64,000 nucleotides of DNA, taken from the NCBI GenBank assembly GCA_964447405.1, contig CAYUSP010000001.1:1-64000 (forward strand). The letters are read 5' to 3'. Both the position numbers and the translations under genes were made by a program. This DNA is from JALNZF01 sp964447405. Lineage in GTDB: Bacteria; Nitrospirota; UBA9217. The notes below the pieces were generated by a model, which did no database searches, had not been told where the DNA came from, and was given only the letters and a program-made list of their open reading frames with translations. Shown here one piece after another: positions 24,700-33,885 of this stretch. Position 1 is the stretch's first letter. Each line of letters opens with the position of its first letter.

Positions 24700-26180
24700 A
24701 AAGCTGTCAGAGCCGCATCTATGGCGCAGAGTTCTCCAGGGAGGAGATAGCCGAAGCGGTCCGCGAGGGCCGGCTCCTTTCCATGGAACTGGAGTTCAAC
24801 AAGAGCTGCAATTTCAGGTGCCTTTACTGCTACGCGTCGGACCATACGGTTCATCGGGACGAGTTGAGCCGGGAGGAGTTCTTTGACCTGATCACGCAGG
24901 CCAAGGAGCTGGGAGCACGGAAGATGATCGTCCTTGGCGGCGAACCCATGCTCTATCCCCATATCATGGAAATGATCAAGTTCATCCGAAGCCTGGACAT
25001 GGATGTTGAGTTGTTCACGAACGGAACGAACATCACCCGCGAAAAGGCCCGCGAACTCTACGATGCCGGCGTCCGGGTCGTGCTCAAAATGAATACCTTT
25101 GATGAGAAGGTTCAGGACACGCTTTCAGGCCGGAAGGGTGCTTACACCCAGATACACGAAGCGTTCAAGAACCTGAAAGAGGCGGGTTATCCTTCAGCGG
25201 ACCGCTTCATGGGCATCAGCACGGTCGTCTGCCAGCAGAATATCGAGGAACTGCCGAAGATGTGGGAGTGGCTGCGGGACCAGAATATCGCCCCCTATTT
25301 CGAGATGATCACTCCGCAGGGCGGTGCCAAAGAGCACAATATGCTCGACGTCGATTCCCATCAAGTGGAGGAGTTGTTTAAACGCATTGCCAAGATCGAC
25401 AGAAACAAATACGGCCATCACTGGGACCCAAAACCTCCGCTCATTGGAGGTGAGTGCCTTCGCCACCGGTTCTCCTGTGCCGTGAATTCTGAAGGAGACG
25501 TGCAGCCCTGTGTCGGCGTCACAATCCCGATCGGCAACGTGCGCAAGCAGAAACTCAAGGACATCCTGAAGGACAGCGAGGTTGTCCAGGACCTCAAACT
25601 CTATACCGAGACGATCAAAGGGCCCTGTGGAGAGTGCGACCGTTTGAGCGAATGCTACGGATGCCGCGGAGCCGCGTACCAGTTGACGGGCGATTACCTT
25701 GCCTCGGACCCGCTATGCTGGAAAAACCTTGACCGGCGCGAGGAAATCATGTTCCTGCCCGTGGACGCGGCACAGCTCGTACCCCATAAGCCGCCCATGC
25801 TGCTCATCGACCGGCTCCTCGAGGTGTGGGAGCGGGCATCGTTGACCGAAATGACGGTGCTGGAGGAGATGGTGTTTGTGGGCAGGGACGGGAAGCTTGA
25901 TGAAGCCGCCTATCCCGAGATCATGTCCCAGGCGATCGCGGCCCAGGAGGGTTTTCGGAAGCTCGGGAGCCGCAATCCCCAGCAGGAAGGCTTTCTGCTG
26001 GGCATCAAGAACCTCGAAATTCTCGACAGCGCCAGGGTTGGCGATGTTCTGCGCATTTCCATGTTTAAAGTTGCCAAGTACGGTGATTTCGGCATCATTC
26101 AAGGGGAAGTGAAAAAAGGTGACACCGTGGTCGCCCGCGGTGAGCTTAAGGTTTGGCAGAGCGACGGGAAAGCTGCATGA
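24696..26180 (+). CDS. Radical-SAM/SPASM enzyme fused to an ApeP/FabZ-like dehydratase
   Basis: A 494-residue two-domain protein. Residues ~30-350 are a radical-SAM core with C-X3-C-X2-C (Cys38, Cys42, Cys45), GGEPMLYP, and later Cys-rich SPASM-like sites (CLRHRFSCAVNSEGDVQPC, GPCGECDRLSECYGCRGAA). From about Met352 a hotdog dehydratase of the ApeP kind begins (LVPHKPPMLLIDRLLEV, then PEIMSQAIAAQEG). The first part should make a 5-deoxyadenosyl radical; the second should dehydrate 3-hydroxyacyl-ACP. The fusion suggests radical chemistry on an ACP-bound chain. No stop or frameshift separates the domains. I know of no described enzyme with this arrangement. Confidence 0.88.
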   Translation: MKSCQSRIYGAEFSREEIAEAVREGRLLSMELEFNKSCNFRCLYCYASDHTVHRDELSREEFFDLITQAKELGARKMIVLGGEPMLYPHIMEMIKFIRSLDMDVELFTNGTNITREKARELYDAGVRVVLKMNTFDEKVQDTLSGRKGAYTQIHEAFKNLKEAGYPSADRFMGISTVVCQQNIEELPKMWEWLRDQNIAPYFEMITPQGGAKEHNMLDVDSHQVEELFKRIAKIDRNKYGHHWDPKPPLIGGECLRHRFSCAVNSEGDVQPCVGVTIPIGNVRKQKLKDILKDSEVVQDLKLYTETIKGPCGECDRLSECYGCRGAAYQLTGDYLASDPLCWKNLDRREEIMFLPVDAAQLVPHKPPMLLIDRLLEVWERASLTEMTVLEEMVFVGRDGKLDEAAYPEIMSQAIAAQEGFRKLGSRNPQQEGFLLGIKNLEILDSARVGDVLRISMFKVAKYGDFGIIQGEVKKGDTVVARGELKVWQSDGKAA

Positions 26181-26857
26181 TGATCATGAAAAAAAGAAGC
26201 CTGGCAATGTTCCTCATCCTGACCCTGTGCGTCCTGGCGCGCATGGGAACGGTTCTTGCCGAAGATAAAAGCTCTGCAACTGCGCAGCAGGCCGATTTGC
26301 CCGCGTTGCTGAACAGCATCGGGAAAAAAGCTTCCGACTTCACGAGCTTGAAGACCGAGTTCACGCAGGAAAAAGAAATGGCCATGTTCAAGCAGAAGCT
26401 TGTTCTCAAGGGACGGATCTATCTCCAGAAACCCGGCAAAATTGCCTGGCATGTGGATACGCCGGTCCGGTATTCCGTGCTTATCACCGATACCATGATT
26501 CGCCAGTGGGATGAGGACACGAACAAGGTCCAGGAAATATCGCTCGCCCGGAATCCCATATTTCAGAACGTGCTCAATCAGCTGACCGTGTGGTTCTCGG
26601 GAGAGTATGGATCGCTCCTGGCCATCAATGAGGTGAGCGTAAAACAGAGCGATCCCCTCATCCTTGAGTTCGTTCCGCTTGAGAAGAATATCTCCAGCAA
26701 AGTGATCAAAAGCATCACGATCACGTTTCGGGAGGACCAGACGTACCTCAAACAGATCACGATCCGGGAAAAAAGCGGGGACGTGACGACCATAACGTTC
26801 GTGAATACGAAACTGAATCCCCCCCTTGACAAGTCCAGCTTTGAGGTACAAGGCTGA
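26177..26857 (+). CDS. LolA-like periplasmic carrier (ApeL-like)
   Basis: A 226-residue protein with a Sec signal peptide ending near VLAED. The body resembles LolA-type outer-membrane lipoprotein carriers (DFTSLKTEFTQEKEMAMFKQKLVLKGRIYLQKPGKIAWHV). In aryl-polyene clusters such a protein always lies beside the MMPL exporter and probably carries the lipid product across the periplasm. Start ambiguity: ATGATGATCATG offers several codons; I took the one in the ATGA overlap with the previous stop. It overlaps the exporter gene by one base. Confidence 0.88.
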   Translation: MMIMKKRSLAMFLILTLCVLARMGTVLAEDKSSATAQQADLPALLNSIGKKASDFTSLKTEFTQEKEMAMFKQKLVLKGRIYLQKPGKIAWHVDTPVRYSVLITDTMIRQWDEDTNKVQEISLARNPIFQNVLNQLTVWFSGEYGSLLAINEVSVKQSDPLILEFVPLEKNISSKVIKSITITFREDQTYLKQITIREKSGDVTTITFVNTKLNPPLDKSSFEVQG

Positions 26858-29238
26858 TGCTCGAACGTTTTTTCTCCAGGGGTTTCGACCTGGCCCGCGC
26901 TCATAAAAGAATTGTTCTGATTTTCGTGTCGCTCATCACTGCCGGAGCTGTTCTCGGCCTGTACTTCATCCGGTATGAAGGCAGCGTCGATCTCATGCTG
27001 CCGCCGGATAAGGACGTTCAGCGGAGCATGCAGTTTCTGCGTGATTCCAGCCTGTCCGACAAGGTCATTATTTCCCTGGCCCTTACCAAGCCGGACAGGG
27101 ACAAGAAGGACCTCTTTGCGGCAATCGATACACTGGCAGCCTCACTTGAGCCGCCTTTGTTCGTCAAGGTTACGTCCGGAGTATCCATGGCCGATGCCAT
27201 GGACGAGTTTTCGGTTCTCCAGTATGGTCCTCAGATTCTGACGAATGATGAACTCGCATCCCTGGACGCGCAGATAAACGGTCCCACTGTGGAGGCCAAG
27301 CTCAAACAGATCTATTTGCAGACCTTCAGGCCGGAGAGTGTCTTTACCTCCTCCTTGTCCCGCACGGACCCCCTGGGAATCAAGACGCTGCTTTATGGAA
27401 AGTTGAAGGCCCTTCCTTCGTCCATGGGCTACGATGTTGTGGTCGAGGACGGCCGTTTCCTGAGCCGCGACGGACGGCATGCGCTGCTGATCGTACAGAC
27501 CACGGTCCCCATGATGGACGCCACCCGGAGCAAGGAACTCGTCCGGATTCTGGAAGAGAAGATCAGGCTGCTTCCGGATTTCATCTCGGCCGATGTTGTC
27601 GGCGGCCACCTTCACACCGTCAGCAATGAGCAGGTGATCAAACGGGACATTGCCGTTGCCACTGTCGTTGCCTCGATCGGTTTCGTTGTCCTTTTCCTTT
27701 TCGTGTTTCGGGATGTACGCGCTTTTTTTGTCATTCTCTTTCCATTCCTTGCGGTCCTGTGGGCGATCATCGTTGTGGCGCTTATTGAAGGGACGCTGTC
27801 CTATCTGGTCATCGGGTTCGGCACTGCCATCGTCGGCATATCTGATTACGGGTTGATCATGTACATCGCGCTGAAGCGCGGAACTGACTCATCGCAGATG
27901 GGAAAACTCGGGAAACTGGTTTTCATCGATGCTATCACGACTATCTTCAGCTTCGTGGTGCTGGTTTTCTCCCAGATACGCGGATACCAGCAGCTGGCGC
28001 TGTTCTCCATCGTGTGCCTGGTTATCTGCCTCCTTTTCTCTCTCTTTGTACTGCCGTTGACCCTGTCCTGGAAGCGCTATACCCTGGTCCCTGATCCGAC
28101 GATCGGCGACCGCCTGAAGAAGGTCCGCTGGCCGGTGCGATCGACGCTGGGGATATGGATTTTCCTGACGATCGTCATGCTTATACTGTCGTTTTCCGTC
28201 AGATTCGACAGCGATGTGAAGAAGCTGGACGGCAGCGCTCCCTCGGTGCTTAAGGCCGAGCAGAACTTTCATGAGGTCTGGGGCGGCAAGACCAATCAGG
28301 CGATCCTGGTGGTCACGGGCCGCACTATCGAGGAAGCCATGGAAGCAAACGACCGCGTGTACAGTGAAGCGGTAAAAGCCGTCGGTGATGGGGAGTTCAC
28401 GAGCCTCGCCCTTTTCTGGCCCTCGGAAAAGAACAGAAAAAAAAACCGGGAACAATGGGACCGTTTCTGGAAGCAGGGAAGGGAGCAGAAGCTAAAGAAG
28501 TTGATTCAGGAGAAGTCTGCTGCCTATGGTTTCTCGGACCGCGCATTCGCCCCTTTTTTTGAAGGTCTGTACTCCCGGGAGACCGATGCCTCCCGTCCGG
28601 GCGGACTCATTACTCATCTGCAGGAGCGGTTTGTGGTGAACAGGGATGGGGAGTGTCGCATCATGTCGTTCTTTCCCGACGAGCAGCGGAATATCGACGC
28701 CCTTCGTCCGTTGACGCAAAAACATTCGGGCACTTTCATCGTATCAGGAAGGGCCTTGTCCGCATCGATCTCCGGATTTACCATCAGGGAAATGTATTTC
28801 CTCGCTCCGCTTGCCGTTTTGTTCAATCTTATGCTTACGTGGCTCTTTTTCAGGAATTGGAAGGAAACACTGATCGCGCTGGTTCCACTCCTTACCGGTG
28901 TGGTCTGGCTGCTCGGCATTATGTCGCTGTTTGACATGCCGCTGAACGTGGTCAATATCATCGCCGGCGTGATCGCCAGCGGTGTTATCGTGGATTACGG
29001 GCTGGGGATCACCTACGAATACCGCAACAACCTGAATTTCGGAACTGTCATGGCAATGACGTTGTCCGCGGCATCGAACGTGGTCGGCGCAGGTGCTTTG
29101 CTGTTCGCCAGGCATCCGGCTTTATATTCCACGGGTGTTGCCATGGTGATCTGCATGGTAACTGGCTACCTGGCATCAGTCCTGGTCGTACCTTCCTTCT
29201 GCAGCCTCATGGCAGCGCCGCGGGAGGGTAACGCATAG
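26857..29238 (+). CDS. MMPL/RND-type exporter (ApeM-like)
   Basis: A 793-residue membrane protein with the MMPL layout: TM1 at ~20-40, a large periplasmic loop, five further helices (~270-410), then a repeat of TM7, a second large loop and five closing helices. Motif-like segments are IVGISDYGLIMYIAL in the first half and ASGVIVDYGLGITYEY in the second; each contains the Asp-Tyr/Gly relay typical of proton-driven members. It should move the acylated product out of the inner membrane. It lies between the LolA-like and DUF3261 genes exactly as in aryl-polyene clusters. Confidence 0.93.
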   Translation: MLERFFSRGFDLARAHKRIVLIFVSLITAGAVLGLYFIRYEGSVDLMLPPDKDVQRSMQFLRDSSLSDKVIISLALTKPDRDKKDLFAAIDTLAASLEPPLFVKVTSGVSMADAMDEFSVLQYGPQILTNDELASLDAQINGPTVEAKLKQIYLQTFRPESVFTSSLSRTDPLGIKTLLYGKLKALPSSMGYDVVVEDGRFLSRDGRHALLIVQTTVPMMDATRSKELVRILEEKIRLLPDFISADVVGGHLHTVSNEQVIKRDIAVATVVASIGFVVLFLFVFRDVRAFFVILFPFLAVLWAIIVVALIEGTLSYLVIGFGTAIVGISDYGLIMYIALKRGTDSSQMGKLGKLVFIDAITTIFSFVVLVFSQIRGYQQLALFSIVCLVICLLFSLFVLPLTLSWKRYTLVPDPTIGDRLKKVRWPVRSTLGIWIFLTIVMLILSFSVRFDSDVKKLDGSAPSVLKAEQNFHEVWGGKTNQAILVVTGRTIEEAMEANDRVYSEAVKAVGDGEFTSLALFWPSEKNRKKNREQWDRFWKQGREQKLKKLIQEKSAAYGFSDRAFAPFFEGLYSRETDASRPGGLITHLQERFVVNRDGECRIMSFFPDEQRNIDALRPLTQKHSGTFIVSGRALSASISGFTIREMYFLAPLAVLFNLMLTWLFFRNWKETLIALVPLLTGVVWLLGIMSLFDMPLNVVNIIAGVIASGVIVDYGLGITYEYRNNLNFGTVMAMTLSAASNVVGAGALLFARHPALYSTGVAMVICMVTGYLASVLVVPSFCSLMAAPREGNA

Positions 29239-29244
29239 ACCACC

Positions 29245-29904
29245 ATGAAGCGTTTTCTTGCACTTATCATGATGCTCGTTGCCGGGTGTGCGAGCGTGCC
29301 GTTCCAGGAAACAGCTCTGGTCCCCCTGGGAGCAGCCGACCCGCGTGCAATTGTCGAACGCTTCAGAAACGGGAATCCCGAACGCTATCAAATGCTCAAT
29401 ACGATCGTCTTTGATTTTCACTCGTTTACGTTCGGAGGGATCGGGTACGTAGAGATTGATGCGGCAAGTAAGTTCTATAAAGTGGCCTGCATGAACTACC
29501 TTGGCGTAAAGCTATTTGAGGTATCGGGCGACCGGAATGGCATTCGCTCTCAGTCCGCCATCGGGCTGCTGGCGGAAAAAGGGGATATCGCGCGTGTCGT
29601 CGGAGATGACATCATGCGCATCTATTTTGACCTGGTTCCAGGGACTGATGCCAGGAGTTGGAAGCGATGCAATAAGCTGTTCTTCCGGGAGGTTTCCGGC
29701 GCCGGCCGTGTGGAGTATGTTTTCGCCGGTGAACAGGGCGACCTGATCGAGAAGAACTATTATGAAGACGATGGGATCGCGTGGAAAGCGTCCTATTATG
29801 AATACCGGGAGCAGAGTGGAAAGCGCTGGCCTCAAGGTATTGTCTTTATTAACTACCAATACGGATACCAATTGACAGTTCGGCAAAAGGAGTTCAGTCT
29901 TTGA
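29245..29904 (+). CDS. DUF3261 lipoprotein (ApeN-like)
   Basis: A 219-residue lipoprotein with lipobox VAGC near residue 15. DUF3261-type lipoproteins accompany the MMPL exporter and LolA-like protein in aryl-polyene clusters and probably act at the outer membrane in product assembly. The body (VFDFHSFTFGGIGYVEIDAASKFYKV) fits a beta-rich LolB-like fold. It overlaps the following dehydratase by 4 bp. Confidence 0.82.
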   Translation: MKRFLALIMMLVAGCASVPFQETALVPLGAADPRAIVERFRNGNPERYQMLNTIVFDFHSFTFGGIGYVEIDAASKFYKVACMNYLGVKLFEVSGDRNGIRSQSAIGLLAEKGDIARVVGDDIMRIYFDLVPGTDARSWKRCNKLFFREVSGAGRVEYVFAGEQGDLIEKNYYEDDGIAWKASYYEYREQSGKRWPQGIVFINYQYGYQLTVRQKEFSL

Positions 29905-30272
29905 GGAATATCAAGTCAGAAATAGAGCAGTATATGGTGGGCCTCACGAAGGAAGATGGGAAATTGACTTCGCGCTTTTTGTTCCCTTCTGAATTTATCG
30001 GCTTTCAGGGGCATTTCCCTGAAAAAAAGATCCTGCCGGGAGTATGCCAGGTCCAATGCGTTCTTACCATGCTCGAAAAGAGCAGCGGGAAGGCCGTAGT
30101 TCTGAAAGAGATCGTGCTGGCGAAATATTTTTCCCCCCTGCTGCCGGATGACGACATGACCTGCGTTGTGGGCACTATAGGGGAGGCTGGCGGAGAATAT
30201 GTGGTGAAGGCCGTCATAACTAAAGATACCGTCAAAATATCTGAACTGAAACTGCGGGTCTCCTTAGCGTAG
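29901..30272 (+). CDS. FabZ/ApeI-like 3-hydroxyacyl-ACP dehydratase, atypical
   Basis: A 123-residue hotdog protein. GFQGHFPEKKILPGVCQVQ holds the catalytic His (His38). The acidic partner, usually Glu or Asp six residues after PG, is Gln here (Gln52), so activity may be altered or lost. The start is probably TTG at 29901 within the overlap with the lipoprotein stop; ATG at 29934 is the alternative and lacks overlap. It would dehydrate 3-hydroxyacyl-ACP or assist another dehydratase such as the one fused to the radical-SAM protein. Confidence 0.78.
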   Translation: MRNIKSEIEQYMVGLTKEDGKLTSRFLFPSEFIGFQGHFPEKKILPGVCQVQCVLTMLEKSSGKAVVLKEIVLAKYFSPLLPDDDMTCVVGTIGEAGGEYVVKAVITKDTVKISELKLRVSLA

Positions 30273-30304
30273 CAGGTTGCGAGCTTAAGAAACGGACAAC
30301 AAAA

Positions 30305-30787
30305 ATGACAAGAAAGAAAACCACCTATTTTGAACGGATTCCGGGCGCTCCCGAACCGCTTGTTGTCGAGGTGAAAAGACGGGTCCATTTCAATGAGGCC
30401 GATCCCATGGCCATCGTATGGCATGGACGGTACCCGCTCTATTTCGAGGAAGCGGCCGAGGTCCTTGGCAGAATGATCGGTCTCTCATATGCCGAGTATT
30501 TTGAAGCGGGCTTGCGCGCTCCGCTTGTGGAGTTCCATATCGATTATTTTAAGCCCCTGTTTCTGGATGAAGAGTTCTTGATCAGGGCATCGCTGATATG
30601 GAACGAAGGTGCGAGGCTGAACACTGAATATCACCTGATTAAAAAAGACGGGAGCCTTGCTTCAAGCGGCTACATGGTGCAGTTGTTTATTGATGACAAG
30701 ACGGGAGCGCCCTTCATGGTCTCACCGGCGCTGCTCGACACCGTCCGCAGCAAATGGGCGGCAGGGGAGTTCCATAAAAAGATATGA
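30305..30787 (+). CDS. 4-hydroxybenzoyl-CoA-type thioesterase (ApeK-like)
   Basis: A 160-residue hotdog thioesterase of the YbgC/4HBT type. The catalytic region RRVHFNEADPMAIVWHGRYPLYFEEA carries the conserved Asp (33) before a family-typical turn. It probably hydrolyses or edits acyl-ACP intermediates. Its stop overlaps the next ketosynthase by 4 bp. Thioesterases of this class are regular members of aryl-polyene clusters. Confidence 0.87.
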   Translation: MTRKKTTYFERIPGAPEPLVVEVKRRVHFNEADPMAIVWHGRYPLYFEEAAEVLGRMIGLSYAEYFEAGLRAPLVEFHIDYFKPLFLDEEFLIRASLIWNEGARLNTEYHLIKKDGSLASSGYMVQLFIDDKTGAPFMVSPALLDTVRSKWAAGEFHKKI

Positions 30788-31905
30788 AGCCGGTTGTGGT
30801 CAAAGCGGATATGGTGACCCCTTACGGCCGGGGAACGGAAGCTTGCTGGCAGGGTTTGCTTGGTGGAACAACCGCGCTGTCGCGCGTCACCCGATTCAAG
30901 ACAGCGGCATTCCATTCAGATTATGCGGGCATCATCAACGGCCTGCGGTATCATGATGGCGACTCCCTGGTCATGCAGATGCTGGTGATGCTGTTCGAAG
31001 GTGCTTCTATTCCCGGTGATGCAAAACTGCTGCTCGCAACGACGAAAGGTGAGATCGATCTGCTCGAACAGAGCATGCTGGATCAGCGGGGTGACGCTGC
31101 CGAAGCAATCGTGACCCGTCTTCTTGGCAAGGTTGCCGATCTCACAGAAGCACAAGGGGAGGGGCTCGTAATTTCGGCGGCTTGTACGTCCTCATCAGCG
31201 GCCCTGGCGCAGGCTTCGGCGATGATCCGGAATGGCCATGCAGACTGCGTGCTCGTGGCAGCCTGCGACAGCGTCACGGAATTCATCTTCTCCGGCTTCT
31301 CATCGCTCATGGCATTGGACCGTGAGCCGGCGAGGCCTTTTGACAAACACCGGGCAGGCCTGAACGTGGGCGAGGCAGCGGCCTACACTCTTCTGATGAG
31401 CGAAGAACGCGCCGTACGCGAGAGCCGACCTGTTCTCGGGACCGTGGCGGGATGGGGTTTGAGCGATGATGCCAATCACATGACCGGACCTTCCCGCGAA
31501 AGCGAGGGTTTGATCCTGGCCATTTCGAAAGCACTGACTTCCGCAGGCATCGGCTCCACTGAGGTGGGCTTTATCTCGGCGCACGGTACGGGTACGATAT
31601 ATAACGATCAGATGGAAATGCGTGCTTTTCGATCAATCTTCAAGGATGCAGTACGCCCGGTCTATTCGATCAAGGGCGGCATCGGTCACACCATGGGCGC
31701 TGCGGGACTTATAGAGACTATCATTACGCTGCGCTCCTTGCGGGACCGCACAGTGCCTCCTACCGTGAATCTGAAAGAACCTGATGACGATGCACGCGGA
31801 TGGGTCGCTGACGATCAGCAGGCATTGCCTGCAAAGTCTTTTGCCCTGGTGACGAATGCGGGCTTCAGCGGCATGAACACGGCTCTTGTTGTAAGTCAGA
31901 AGTAA
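30784..31905 (+). CDS. Beta-ketoacyl-ACP synthase (KS2)
   Basis: A 373-residue condensing enzyme with Cys134 (SAACTSSSAALA), His267 (SAHGTGT) and Lys297/His302 (IKGGIGHTMGAAG), so complete. It is somewhat shorter than FabF, with a compact N-terminal half as in the ApeO/ApeR group. It is followed by a truncated KS-like protein, which may be its non-catalytic partner. Confidence 0.9.
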   Translation: MKPVVVKADMVTPYGRGTEACWQGLLGGTTALSRVTRFKTAAFHSDYAGIINGLRYHDGDSLVMQMLVMLFEGASIPGDAKLLLATTKGEIDLLEQSMLDQRGDAAEAIVTRLLGKVADLTEAQGEGLVISAACTSSSAALAQASAMIRNGHADCVLVAACDSVTEFIFSGFSSLMALDREPARPFDKHRAGLNVGEAAAYTLLMSEERAVRESRPVLGTVAGWGLSDDANHMTGPSRESEGLILAISKALTSAGIGSTEVGFISAHGTGTIYNDQMEMRAFRSIFKDAVRPVYSIKGGIGHTMGAAGLIETIITLRSLRDRTVPPTVNLKEPDDDARGWVADDQQALPAKSFALVTNAGFSGMNTALVVSQK

Positions 31906-31936
31906 GAGGGAAGAAGGAAGATAAACAGAACTGTGT

Positions 31937-32611
31937 ATGAAAATTGTGGTTCGCGGCATAGGATGGCTTACGAAGGAAGGATACGGCAGTGCCGGCAGTG
32001 GGCTTCGGCATGTATTCGAAGCGGGAGAGGATCTGCGCACCCTGTCGAAAAACGACTTTTTTCCGCACCCCTTTAAGAATTTCGGAAGGCTTGATGCGAT
32101 CTCAAGGCTGACCGCGTACGCTGTGAGCCTTGCGCTACGGGACGCGGGTATTGAGTATTCACCCCTGCGAAAACAGGACATCGGGATCGTGGGCACGAAT
32201 GCCGAGGGTTCACTCCAGTCGGATATCGAGTACTTTCATGATTATCTCAAGGGCGGGCGTACACTGTCGCGCGGCAACCTGTTCATATATACGCTGCCGT
32301 CCAGCCCGATTGGAGAAGCAGCGATCCATTTCGGATTGGTGGGCCCTGTTGTTTACGCGGCGAGTGCTCACCATCCTCTGTCTGCAGTCCTCGACAGCGT
32401 ACGTGAAATGATCCTTGCCGAAGAGGCGCCGGTCATGCTCGCCGGCGCGGTGGAGGCTGATGCGGCGCTGTTTCTAGTTCTTGCAAAGGCATCCGATAGC
32501 AGTCGGCAGTATCACTGCGGCTTAGACGACGCGCGCTCTCTTGTGGAAACAAACCCGGATCTGCCGGGGTTGATACAGAAATTCCTTCGTATGGCACCAG
32601 GAAAGGGGTAG
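31937..32611 (+). CDS. KS N-terminal-domain protein without active site (Ketoacyl-synt_2-like)
   Basis: A 224-residue protein that aligns only with the N-terminal half of ketosynthases (VRGIGWLTKEGYGSAG, DIGIVGTNAEGSL, MLAGAVEADAALFLVLAKAS). At the place of the catalytic Cys the sequence is GPVVYAASAHHPL, so the residue is His145 or Ala, not Cys. The whole second half with both catalytic His is absent. It is therefore not a condensing enzyme; it may be a partner or gatekeeping subunit. Small KS-like proteins of this kind occur in aryl-polyene clusters. No frameshift explains the truncation. Confidence 0.8.
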   Translation: MKIVVRGIGWLTKEGYGSAGSGLRHVFEAGEDLRTLSKNDFFPHPFKNFGRLDAISRLTAYAVSLALRDAGIEYSPLRKQDIGIVGTNAEGSLQSDIEYFHDYLKGGRTLSRGNLFIYTLPSSPIGEAAIHFGLVGPVVYAASAHHPLSAVLDSVREMILAEEAPVMLAGAVEADAALFLVLAKASDSSRQYHCGLDDARSLVETNPDLPGLIQKFLRMAPGKG

Positions 32612-32613
32612 TT

Positions 32614-33885
32614 GTGAAGATCAGACTCATATATCCAAAATGGCCTAAACTCGAACGCCAGACCGAATTTCATCTTCCTCCACACGGCCCGATCTGCTTC
32701 GCGGCAACGGTCCCGGGCAGCGATGAACTGCTCTTTACAGACGAGCATGTGCAGACAATTGATTTTGAGGAAAAGGTTGATCTCATTGCGATCTCATGCA
32801 TGCTGACCTGCCAGATCAAGCGAGGATGGGAGATTGCCGATCAGTTCCGCAGCCGCGGCATTCCGGTAATCTTCGGCGGCATCGGCACCATGATCCATGC
32901 GGAGGAAACCAGGCTGCATGCCGATTCTGTGTTCCTGGGCGAGGCCGAGGGACGATTTGATCAGGTTCTGCGGGACTTGAAAAACAAGAGCCTTAAGCCG
33001 GTGTACGATTTTCAGCGGAATTTCCCGAACATGAATGTCATTGGCCCGGCCAGGAGGAACATCCTGAACCGGGAGCTTTACAACTATCGCGGCGTTCAGA
33101 TGGTCGATCTCATTCATGCATCGCGGGGATGCCGGTATAACTGTTTCTGCTGCTGCACGCCGTTCCTCGGTGGCCGGGAGTTCCGGCCGCGTCCTATTGA
33201 TGACGTCGTTCGCGAGGTCGCTTCCATTGACAACAACCGGTTCTTTTTTGTCGACAATTCCCTGGCCCAAAATGATCAGTGGGAAAAGGACCTTTTCCGC
33301 GCCCTGATCCCCTTGAAGAAGAAATGGGTTTCACATCCAATCAAGGACGACGATGAGATTCTGGATTTGGCTGCCGAGGCAGGCTGCTGGTATGTGTACC
33401 AGGCCATCTTCGACACCTCGGACTATATCCGGAAACGAGTGAAGCGTTTGCAGGACCGCGGCATCGGCGTCGAAGGGACCATCATCCTCGGGATGGATGA
33501 ACAGGATGAAGACTATATCAAGCGGCTTGTTGATTTCCTGCTTGAGATCAAACTGGACCTGGCGGAGTTTACGATCCTGACACCCTTTCCCCATACGCCG
33601 GCACGCGAAGAGCTTCAGAAAGAAGGCAGGATCCTGTCGAACGACTGGAACCGATACACGGGCGGGGAAGTCGTGTATCAGCCGGCAAAGATGAGCCCGA
33701 CACGACTTCAGGACCTTTACTATTACGCCTGGGACACATTTTACAAGGAAACCAGCCAGAATCTCCGGATGGCAAAGCTTTTCATGAAGGTCATTGAAAA
33801 GGAAAAGGCCGATGGAACGTACCGGGGTACGAGCCTCCGGCGCAGAAAATGGCGGAAGGAAGATGCTCCGGAGAAAAGCCGATGA
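32614..33885 (+). CDS. B12-binding radical-SAM protein (rSAM-1)
   Basis: A 423-residue protein with an N-terminal region resembling the cobalamin-binding Rossmann domain (about 1-125; VDLIAISCMLTCQIKRGWEIA, IPVIFGGIGTMIHAEE) and a radical-SAM core with C-X3-C-X2-C (Cys173, Cys177, Cys180; RGCRYNCFCC). Relatives catalyse methylation of unactivated carbons or ring formation. Start is GTG at 32614 behind GGGG. It ends in an ATGA overlap with a second radical-SAM gene, so the two are co-translated. Substrate unknown; an ACP- or lipid-bound chain is the natural guess. Confidence 0.87.
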   Translation: MKIRLIYPKWPKLERQTEFHLPPHGPICFAATVPGSDELLFTDEHVQTIDFEEKVDLIAISCMLTCQIKRGWEIADQFRSRGIPVIFGGIGTMIHAEETRLHADSVFLGEAEGRFDQVLRDLKNKSLKPVYDFQRNFPNMNVIGPARRNILNRELYNYRGVQMVDLIHASRGCRYNCFCCCTPFLGGREFRPRPIDDVVREVASIDNNRFFFVDNSLAQNDQWEKDLFRALIPLKKKWVSHPIKDDDEILDLAAEAGCWYVYQAIFDTSDYIRKRVKRLQDRGIGVEGTIILGMDEQDEDYIKRLVDFLLEIKLDLAEFTILTPFPHTPAREELQKEGRILSNDWNRYTGGEVVYQPAKMSPTRLQDLYYYAWDTFYKETSQNLRMAKLFMKVIEKEKADGTYRGTSLRRRKWRKEDAPEKSR

